Origin: Frondihabitans sp. Leaf304
GTDB lineage: Bacteria; Actinomycetota; Actinomycetes; Actinomycetales; Microbacteriaceae
Assembly: GCF_001423105.1 (NCBI RefSeq)
Contig: NZ_LMNV01000005.1
Span: 1 to 44,728 of the forward strand
Length of the DNA: 44,728 bases
Direction of reading: 5' to 3'
Shown: positions 38,629 to 44,728 of the stretch, piece after piece
Numbering within the stretch: position 1 is the first letter of the stretch
How the letters are laid out: each line of letters starts with the position of its first letter
The notes under the pieces: generated by a model
Told to the model about the DNA's origin: nothing
The model's database searches: none
The model's input: only the letters and a program-made list of their open reading frames with translations
Position numbers and translations under genes: made by a program

Positions 38629-41295
38629 TCACCCGTAGAGGAAGGAGACGATGTAGTCGTGCATCCTCTTCCCTTGGGCCTGTGTGCCGTAAGAGCCGTG
38701 GATTGTTGATCCCTTGCTGGTGAGGTTCGTTTGGCAGAAATAGTCACCTGCGTAACAGTAAGAACGAACGGATTGGTAGAGCTTCGTCGTGCTTAGCCCA
38801 GCTCCCGCCCTGGTTCCTTTCCAGCCGTCCATGCTTCCCCTCTTCCGCATGATGTTCAGCAGGCCCTGGCCAGTTCCACTGCCCGCAGCGTCGATTGCCT
38901 CGTCTCTGTAGTACGTCGGGTCACCCTCGAGGACAACGGCTGCAATCTTGTCCGTCACAGACTTTCCGAGAATGGATGACGTCGGACTGCTCAAAACGCG
39001 GCCGATCACCTGGGCGCCTTGCGAGTAACCCGCAAGAAGAATGTTCGAATGTGGGCACCTTTTGGCCAGAGCTTTCAAAGCGCCGACCAGGTTGCTGGTC
39101 CCGTAGTTGAGACTGTCCGCGTAGCCAAGCGAAGACAGTGATGGGGCAATGTTCGCCGGATACTTCAACGATTCGGCGTAGATGTAGAAAGTCGGGTCAC
39201 GAAGGAATTGCGTGACGAGAACGCCTAGCCGGCCGTAGCCACCGCTCGCGTAGGCGTATCCATCGGCGGTCAGTGTCTTGCTGCCCTTTCCTTCATTGGA
39301 CCCTCTGACGATGATGAGAGTGGCAAGCCCGCACTCGGGTCCGGTGATCCCCTTCGTGCTAACAACCGGCTTACGTGCCCTGGTTGAACTTGTCGAATTT
39401 GAAGATACCGCGGCGGCATCAGGGTCAACCGTTGCCGTAAACGACCACCAGGGGGTGCTCACGTTGGCTGTTGCGGTTTTGGTGTTGTTGGGTCCACTTA
39501 TGTCCGCGTGCCAGTAGTAGGTGCTGCCTGCATTGAGCAGTCCACTCGGAATGGCAAAGGGGTCGAAGGTTGAGTCGGTAGTCAGGATGGGGGCGCTGCC
39601 ATCGGGGTTGCCTGAAAGGCTAAATTTGGCTTTCACATTCTCGGCAAAAGGTGCCGCGTCTGTGCCAATGGTTAGGGTTGGCGTGAGTGAATTTGAGTTC
39701 GCTCCGTTGGGCAAGCTTGGAATGATGTTCGCTTTGGACCAGTCGCCGGAACCAAAGTCGTAATCAGCCTCTCGCGTTCGATCTAGAGAATCACTGCGGA
39801 CACTCGCCGTGATGTGATGGGCGCCAGGTCCGGCGGCAATGCTTATATTTTTCGTGGTTGTGACCTGGTCCGAGAGCAGCACGTCGTCTTGGTCTTCACC
39901 GTCGACAACGAGGGAGAGAACCCCATCACCCATGGAGACTGGCGGGGCGACGACTTGGCATGCGGTCGTGGTAGTGATCGGTGCTAGTGACCAGTAACCG
40001 TCGGTCGCGGGACTGTTGCAGCTGATTTTGGGCAATGGAATGTCTTGGTACCAGCCCTGCACGTCGAGAACAAAGTTGACTGCATCTGTCGTTTTATTTC
40101 GGATGACAACTTTTCCGTTGTCTCCTAGGGGGACGGTAATTGTGTTGGTTCGAATGGAGTTCGGGGCGTAGTTAATCGAGGTTGTTGCAGGCTCCGTGTC
40201 TCCGTCTGCCCAAACCCGCGCGTAGCCGCCTGCCGTCAGTTGCGGCCGCAACGCTGTGATGCTTAGGACGACTGCGCTGACACCAGATCCGCTGACGGGG
40301 ACGCCTCGGACACCGGCCACTTGCACTGCCAGGGTGTCGCCGCCTGCTATAGCCGTGTTCGGGCTTACGCGGGTGTCGAGAACGCGACCTGTTCCAGGAG
40401 TAAAAATTCCTCCTTCTTCACTGGCTGTGAAGAATCCCTGTATGTCGACCCAAAGGTCGATAGTGGACGAGGCTGCGGCTGGGTTGGAAATTGACATTTG
40501 GCCGTCAGCACTCAGGGCGACTTGGGCTCCGATGCCAGTCTGAATACCGTTTCCACCGGGGTAGTTCAGGGACGTGTTCGGACGAGATCCTCCCGTTGGG
40601 AAGGGTGTTACGTAACCCGCATTGCTTCCGCGGTTTGTCACGGTGATGTTAATGGCGACCGCCGACGCGTCGATTGGCACAGAAGCAGTTCCGCCTACTT
40701 GAAAGGCGATTGTGTCCCCGGGCGCCAGCCTGGCTTTGGTCACTCCCACCCCGGTGGCGGTGTCGAGGATGCGTTTCGCGTCGACCGGTACGAAACCACC
40801 CGGCGCAATGCCCGAATCATCGGATGTGAAGTAGCCTTGAAGATCGAGGTAAACGGTTTCTGCGGTCGCTGATTTGATCTGCACTGTGCCGTCTGAGGCC
40901 ACGGCGAGAATGGCTGTGTTTGATGTGTTGCCGAGCCCCCCGCCGCCGTAGATCAGCATTTGGGTGGCTGCCTCATCAGCAGACGGGCGACCGCTAAGGA
41001 CACCCTGCGCCGACGGGTTCGCAACCGTAGCCATGAGAGAAACGGCAGATACTTCGTCCGTAGGGATGTTTCCCTTCCCGGTGATCTGAACGGAAGTCCA
41101 GGTGTTGGCGCTGAGCTTCGTACCGAAAACGCGACCCTGGCTCGGGACAAACTGGCCTCCCGTACCTGTTTCGCTAGCTGCTTGAGCAGGATCGGCAGTA
41201 GAAACAAAATTCGAGCTGATGAGCACGGCTGAAACAGTGAGAGCAACAACTGCCCACCATTTCGGCGCGCGACGAATAGACGGACTGAACCGCAT
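38629..41295 (-). CDS. secreted cutinase-family protein with three N-terminal repeat domains
   Basis: 888 residues. A signal peptide is present (MRFSPSIRRAPKWWAVVALT, cleavage near PAQAA). Three related beta-rich domains of about 120 residues follow, each running from 'F.P....R(I/V)(L/F)(D)T' to 'DxQG(Y/F/W)(F/Y)' (ending VYLDLQGYF, LWVDIQGFF and FVLDVQGWY). A linker region with Ig-like strands comes next, then a C-terminal cutinase domain (~690-888): GLATLIIVRGSNEG, nucleophile Ser in LLAGYSQGAQVIG, Asp in YCYAGDYFC and His in IHGSYG. It probably hydrolyses polyester, lipid or wall ester bonds outside the cell, with the repeats binding polymer or wall. ATG 41295 follows GGGGGAAAGCC. There is no sorting signal. 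Confidence 0.82.
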   Translation of the reverse strand: MRFSPSIRRAPKWWAVVALTVSAVLISSNFVSTADPAQAASETGTGGQFVPSQGRVFGTKLSANTWTSVQITGKGNIPTDEVSAVSLMATVANPSAQGVLSGRPSADEAATQMLIYGGGGLGNTSNTAILAVASDGTVQIKSATAETVYLDLQGYFTSDDSGIAPGGFVPVDAKRILDTATGVGVTKARLAPGDTIAFQVGGTASVPIDASAVAINITVTNRGSNAGYVTPFPTGGSRPNTSLNYPGGNGIQTGIGAQVALSADGQMSISNPAAASSTIDLWVDIQGFFTASEEGGIFTPGTGRVLDTRVSPNTAIAGGDTLAVQVAGVRGVPVSGSGVSAVVLSITALRPQLTAGGYARVWADGDTEPATTSINYAPNSIRTNTITVPLGDNGKVVIRNKTTDAVNFVLDVQGWYQDIPLPKISCNSPATDGYWSLAPITTTTACQVVAPPVSMGDGVLSLVVDGEDQDDVLLSDQVTTTKNISIAAGPGAHHITASVRSDSLDRTREADYDFGSGDWSKANIIPSLPNGANSNSLTPTLTIGTDAAPFAENVKAKFSLSGNPDGSAPILTTDSTFDPFAIPSGLLNAGSTYYWHADISGPNNTKTATANVSTPWWSFTATVDPDAAAVSSNSTSSTRARKPVVSTKGITGPECGLATLIIVRGSNEGKGSKTLTADGYAYASGGYGRLGVLVTQFLRDPTFYIYAESLKYPANIAPSLSSLGYADSLNYGTSNLVGALKALAKRCPHSNILLAGYSQGAQVIGRVLSSPTSSILGKSVTDKIAAVVLEGDPTYYRDEAIDAAGSGTGQGLLNIMRKRGSMDGWKGTRAGAGLSTTKLYQSVRSYCYAGDYFCQTNLTSKGSTIHGSYGTQAQGKRMHDYIVSFLYG

Positions 41296-41653
41296 GGCTT
41301 TCCCCCAAGTAAGGCGCCACTTCGAACATGGCGAGATAGGGGAGACAGTATCCAACGAGGTCTCCAAAGCGCGACTTAAATGGGCCAGAAAGGCATAAGT
41401 GCCCCCGCTGGCGTGGTGTCCCTCTCGTGGGGAGGCAGCAACGCGATAAGGCTAGTTTCTGTCCCTTCTGTTGTATTAGCGTCCTTAGACGCGGTCGCGC
41501 AAGGTAGTAAAACCGACCGAGGTTTTGTGTCTCGTATCCCTACGGTTCTGATCCGTCCCACCGGCCGACTTCCCGACCGCGCTACATCGGGGCCTCTCGT
41601 GTCCCGCAACCATGTGCCGAATGCCGTCGGCCGAATCTTGTTGCGGTCGACGG
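41296..41653. other. non-coding stretch upstream of the cutinase gene
   Basis: These 358 bp separate the cutinase start from the resolvase stop (both minus strand). I found no convincing gene, repeat or terminator; it should hold the cutinase promoter, but no clear -35/-10 pair stands out. Confidence 0.4.
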
Positions 41654-42265
41654 TTATGGGATTGTCGCCGCAGGTGCGGGTCCAGTCCGGGCGGCATGAG
41701 CGTTCTGGTGTCGGTAGAGCGTCGGTCGGCTCCACCCCACGAGGCTGGCGGCTTTCTCGGCGGTCTTTCCTTCGGCTCGAGCTGCGGCCACAATTGCGAG
41801 TTTCTCGGCGACCACGGCCGGGTCAATCTTGGGTCGGCCGAACTGGGTACCCGCTTCTTGAGCGACGGCGACGCCAGCTCGGACTCGTTCAACGATGAGC
41901 TCGCGTTCGTACTCGGCGAGGGTGGCGAGCATGTTCAGCATGAGCCGGCCGGTCGCTGTGGCTGGGTCGATCCCGTCAGAGATGGAGCGCACCTGGATGC
42001 CTCGATCGCGAAGTCCCGAGACAGTGTTGAGGACGTCGAGCAGGGAGCGGCCGAGCCGGTCGATCCGCCAGACCACGAGGGTGTCTCCGTCGGTGGCGTG
42101 CTCGAGCAGCTGCCGCATCCCGGGCCGGTCGGCAGCGTTCTTTCGGCCCGATGTGACGTCGGAAAAGATGTCCCGTTTTTCGACCCCTATAGAGAGGAGC
42201 GAATCGATCTGAAGTTGCGGGTCCTGGTTGGTGGTGCTGATCCGGGTGTAGCCGAGAAGCCTCAT
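41654..42265 (-). CDS. serine recombinase (resolvase/invertase family)
   Basis: 203 residues. The catalytic domain has GYTRIST with the nucleophile Ser10 and Arg8, VVWRIDRLGRSLLDVL with active-site arginines, and AEYERELIVERVRAGV leading into the E helix. The C-terminal helix-turn-helix is AEKAASLVGWSRPTLYRH. Residues needed for catalysis appear intact. It resembles TnpR/Hin-type small serine recombinases. The region upstream holds several TGAGAC-type inverted repeats that could be its res site. No transposase is present, so it is more likely a plasmid dimer resolvase or a transposon remnant. Confidence 0.9.
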   Translation of the reverse strand: MRLLGYTRISTTNQDPQLQIDSLLSIGVEKRDIFSDVTSGRKNAADRPGMRQLLEHATDGDTLVVWRIDRLGRSLLDVLNTVSGLRDRGIQVRSISDGIDPATATGRLMLNMLATLAEYERELIVERVRAGVAVAQEAGTQFGRPKIDPAVVAEKLAIVAAARAEGKTAEKAASLVGWSRPTLYRHQNAHAARTGPAPAATIP

Positions 42266-42275
42266 CCGGCCATCA

Positions 42276-42449
42276 TGTCTCAGAAACCCCTAGATACAGG
42301 TCGACACGACGAAAAGTGGTGAGACAGCATTGCGAGACAATGGCGCGGTCCGACGTTTCGGGTCAGATGCGGGGGAGTGGCGTCGACCCTCACCGACCAT
42401 TGGTGGGCAGGTGAGACGTCTCGAAAAACTGAGATTTTTGAGACACACC
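42276..42449. promoter_or_regulatory. res-like recombination region upstream of the resolvase
   Basis: Several TGAGAC/GTCTCA half-sites lie in the 180 bp before the resolvase start: TGTCTCA (42276-42282) inverted with TGAGACA (42320-42326), the palindrome GAGACGTCTC (42413-42422), and a 27-bp inverted repeat at 42418-42444 of the form GTCTC-AAAAA...TTTTT-GAGAC. Resolvases bind three such subsites next to their own gene (family knowledge). Which one is the crossover site is not determined. Confidence 0.5.
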
Positions 42450-42464
42450 CTCTGTTCCTGCAAT

Positions 42465-43476
42465 TTACGAAGTCGCTTCGTTTTCGGCTGCTGTCGACGC
42501 CGCCGTCCCCTTGCTGCCATCTGCGTTGTGGATCAGTCCGTATGGCGGACTCAAGGGATCGGCGGAATACGTCACGACGATGTCGGTAGAAACGAGTTCG
42601 GGCGGTTCGTTGTCGACAACAATGATTTGCGCGGTCGGATGTTCGTCAAGCCATTTCTGCATGTGACCGTAGATCCGCTCGACAATGCTCTCGTGGTCGG
42701 CCAAGATCCACGCCGATTCATCGTCGTTCAGCGCACGAGTGACGCTTACAGGTCGTAGATTTTTTTGCGGACTATCGATTAGAAGAAAACCGGGGTGTCC
42801 CTCGCCTGTCTCGACAGACATCTCAAAAATGGTCAGCTGCCATGCCAATGCGATCAAGGTCATAGCTCCAGAAGAGCCGACGAGGTCGTATCGGCGGTTG
42901 CGAACCACTGGAACTAGGTTCTTCTGAAGTCTTAGTTGCTCGACCTTGGGATAGCCAAATGCCTTGAGGGTCGCTTCGAGGCGCTCTGACAGGCCCGCGA
43001 GGAGGACATCGCGCGGTTGGTGCGTTTGCTCGAGACTGCGTTGGCGGGCCAGAGCTTCTTTGAGACTGGCCTCTGCCTGCCGGACTTGATTTTCTCTTTG
43101 CTGGAGTTGCAACGCGTTTCCAGTGCCATGCGGTGCGAGCGGGCGTTCCGAAAGGCGGTCGGCACTTCGGGGCTCGATAACAACCTGGCGCTTCGAGATC
43201 AAGTTCTCGTGGAACTCATCCGCAATCTGCTGACTGGCAAGCGGTCCGAAAACGAGGCGCTCTCCGCGGGCCTCCGCCACATTCGCCACGCGCACCGGTC
43301 CGATGGCTGATCAGCACGCGCTCGTCGACGAGCGCATCGGTCTCCTCGGCGATCCGCACGCTGACTTGCAATGAATCTTGCTCGAGGTCCGGAATCTCGC
43401 CCGCGCTAGCGTCCGGTAAGCACCCTCGGTATCCAGACACATTTCTGTCGGAACCGCTTCTACAGCCGGTATCCAT
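42465..43476 (-). pseudogene. remnant of an ABC/SMC-type ATPase (frameshifted, 5' truncated)
   Basis: The C-terminal ~276 residues carry a helical arm (QREN...EASLKEALARQRSLEQTH), a signature-like VGSSGAMTLIALAWQ and Walker B in HPGFLLIDSPQKNL, as in large ATPases of the SMC/RecN or defence type. Upstream, a second frame continues the homology-like sequence (VSVRIAEETDALVDERVLISHRTG) and must shift near 43300 to join VRVANVAEARGERL. No Walker A or N-terminal half is present. A shorter protein from GTG 43295 is formally possible but lacks the nucleotide loop. Probably a decayed defence or DNA-maintenance gene, divergent from the protease gene. Confidence 0.6.
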
Positions 43477-43587
43477 ATAGCAATACTAGCTGTATGTAAC
43501 TAAGCTACTTATATCAATGGTGGGTTGTTCAGTCCTCTAGACTCGCACCCAGTCACCGCAGACCAAACCTCGAAAGGTGGTGACTCC

Positions 43588-43611
43588 ATGGTGATCCTGA
43601 CAGGATTCTGA
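43588..43611 (+). CDS. 7-codon leader ORF before the protease
   Basis: ATG 43588 follows GAAAGGTGG and encodes MVILTGF, stopping 1 nt before the protease ATG. The close stop/start arrangement suggests coupling. It may simply be chance in the 5' leader. Confidence 0.3.
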   Translation: MVILTGF

Positions 43612-43612
43612 A

Positions 43613-44416
43613 ATGGCGATGCCGTCCTTCATGTCAGTCCAGATCAGCGCAATCCGAACTCTCCCCACGGGGGGGCATAAGTGCGTGATTGCGGGTACCG
43701 GCTTCCTAGTCAGTCACGAAGACGACATGTACCTCGTTACGAACGGTCACATAGTGACGGGTAGGCACCGGCTGACTGACAACTACCTCGGGTTGCCGGC
43801 TCTGCCTGACTTTTTAGAGGCAACGTTTCCTATCTCGGGGGTTCCGCTAGGCGAGACTGGTTCGTCGCCAATTGGCACTCGAACACAGAACATACCCCTC
43901 TACGACGAGAAAGATCGGTCGCTCTGGCTCGTCGATCCTAGGTTCGGACGCCGCACGGACGTCGTCGCTATACCCCTTAGCGGACTCCATAAGCAGCGAC
44001 TCACCCCGCAAGTACCAACGCTTATCCCCTACTCGATGGCAGACAGCGTGCCTGTGTCTGACCTCGAGCCAGCGCAAGACATCAGCGTCGTGGGGTTTCC
44101 TTTCGGACTGACTGCGGGCGCGCGATCAGCCATTTGGGTTCGCGGAACTGTGGCGTCCGAGCCTTGGGCAGGCTTCGAGGGAGATGCATGCTTCCTTATC
44201 GATGCTCGCACCAGGGAAGGCCAATCTGGTTCGCCTTGCATCGTCCCCCGGTCATCCGAGGAGGGCGCTGCCGCCGCAGACGAGATCCCGTGGCGCCTCG
44301 TCGGGATATATTCCGGACGTACTGACTCCGCCTCCGACCTCGGCCGAGTGTGGCCGGTTTCGGTTCTATCAACCATTCTCGACGTTCGCTCTCGGGACAA
44401 AATGCAACTCATCTGA
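43613..44416 (+). CDS. trypsin-like serine protease (cytoplasmic type)
   Basis: 267 residues without signal peptide or membrane segment. The catalytic triad is visible: His in YLVTNGHIVTG, Asp in RTDVVAIPLSG and Ser in REGQSGSPCIV, with an oxyanion-loop Gly before the Ser. It looks like a single-domain trypsin-like peptidase of the kind often found alone or beside ATPases in accessory or defence gene clusters. AGGA lies about 8 nt before ATG 43613. It diverges from the ATPase remnant across an AT-rich promoter region, so the two may once have worked together (inference). The substrate is unknown. Confidence 0.83.
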   Translation: MAMPSFMSVQISAIRTLPTGGHKCVIAGTGFLVSHEDDMYLVTNGHIVTGRHRLTDNYLGLPALPDFLEATFPISGVPLGETGSSPIGTRTQNIPLYDEKDRSLWLVDPRFGRRTDVVAIPLSGLHKQRLTPQVPTLIPYSMADSVPVSDLEPAQDISVVGFPFGLTAGARSAIWVRGTVASEPWAGFEGDACFLIDARTREGQSGSPCIVPRSSEEGAAAADEIPWRLVGIYSGRTDSASDLGRVWPVSVLSTILDVRSRDKMQLI

Positions 44417-44523
44417 CGCGCTTCGGGTGTGAGAATTACGCGAGCGACGAACGACCCGCTCATGAGGCAAACAGCGGACAACCAGCCTCCCCAGCACAAT
44501 TCACGAGGCCCAGCTCCGCTCAC

Positions 44524-44670
44524 CAGGACATACCCGAGCGGGACGGCTTTGTGCCGGCGGACCTGCCAGGCGCCCTCGGATCCCGGTACCGGCGGGATCG
44601 CAAGCGGGTGAGCGGGAATGGGGCGGCAAGGGATCCGCTCGACGCTTTCCCCTGGACCCTGCACATCCAT
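44524..44670 (-). pseudogene. truncated copy of the 119-residue hypothetical gene
   Basis: Residues 1-49 (MDVQGPGE ... CRPIPAHPLAIPPVPG ... WQVRR...PLGYVL) match the N-terminus of the protein at 34664-35023. After PLGYVL the similarity stops, and the open frame continues only as the antisense of the protease gene. It is therefore a 3'-truncated copy in the same orientation as the intact one, about 9.6 kb away. Confidence 0.65.
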
Positions 44671-44686
44671 GACCGGGAGCGTAGGA

Positions 44687-44728
<42 letters not shown>

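Noticed and set aside
41380-42322. Overlapping plus-strand open frames opposite the resolvase
   Set aside because: The resolvase active-site motifs are clear on the minus strand; the opposite frames have no recognisable features.
44029-44523. Continuation of the truncated gene copy through the protease region on the minus strand
   Set aside because: Similarity to the intact copy ends near PLGYVL; beyond that the frame is only antisense of the protease.

Overview
The window looks like high-GC Actinomycetota DNA, most likely from a Microbacteriaceae-type organism. That placement is an inference from the high GC content, CDP-glycerol teichoic-acid enzymes, GAF-ANTAR regulators, DUF1206, DUF7882-like and DUF6578-like proteins, and actinobacterial PadR/ABC1-kinase gene arrangements. 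No rRNA, tRNA, CRISPR array or complete insertion sequence was seen. Most genes lie on the minus strand. The right end is a run of 39 C and looks like a contig end.

Region 1 (1-29 kb) reads as ordinary chromosome. From left to right it carries the tail of an unknown gene with terminators, an FAD monooxygenase, and two wall teichoic-acid-type CDP-glycerol transferases. The first transferase is fused to a GT4 glycosyltransferase; the second has lost most of that fusion partner. Next come two overlapping histidine-kinase-like membrane proteins, then a tightly overlapping minus-strand operon at 8405-10590: a 16-codon leader peptide, two GAF-ANTAR proteins and a heliorhodopsin homologue that contains no lysine at all, so it cannot form a retinal Schiff base. 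After that are a secreted beta-propeller protein behind a Zur/Fur-like palindrome, a DUF1206 protein, a truncated NmrA gene, an alcohol dehydrogenase, a PadR / ABC1-kinase / DHA2-exporter operon, a cryptochrome-like FAD protein, an ABC exporter, an LLM oxidoreductase, small proteins, a second PadR pair with a leaderless-type promoter, and a CPBP protease / histidine kinase / response regulator operon.

Region 2 (29-34 kb) is a self-contained redox cassette. A minus-strand operon (CMD-family protein, cupin, alcohol dehydrogenase, MFS exporter) diverges from a plus-strand SDR, which is convergent with an MmyB-type XRE regulator. A strong bidirectional terminator and an 8-bp inverted repeat mark its edges.

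Region 3 (34.2-44.7 kb) is accessory DNA, less GC-rich in places, with plasmid ancestry. It has two perfect DnaA boxes in tandem, a 5'-truncated parA followed by a parB-like centromere-binding gene, several intrinsic terminators, a serine resolvase with a res-like repeat region, and a large secreted cutinase-family protein with three N-terminal repeats. It also has a frameshifted ABC/SMC-type ATPase remnant beside a trypsin-like protease. Two related copies of a small unknown gene lie at its two ends (34.7-35.0 kb and 44.5-44.7 kb). The octamer GGATCCTG, common in region 1, is absent from regions 2 and 3.

The most unusual item is the lysine-less heliorhodopsin encoded with two GAF-ANTAR antitermination-type regulators, next door to two sensor-kinase-like proteins. 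It suggests a membrane sensor or scaffold that kept the rhodopsin fold but lost its chromophore.
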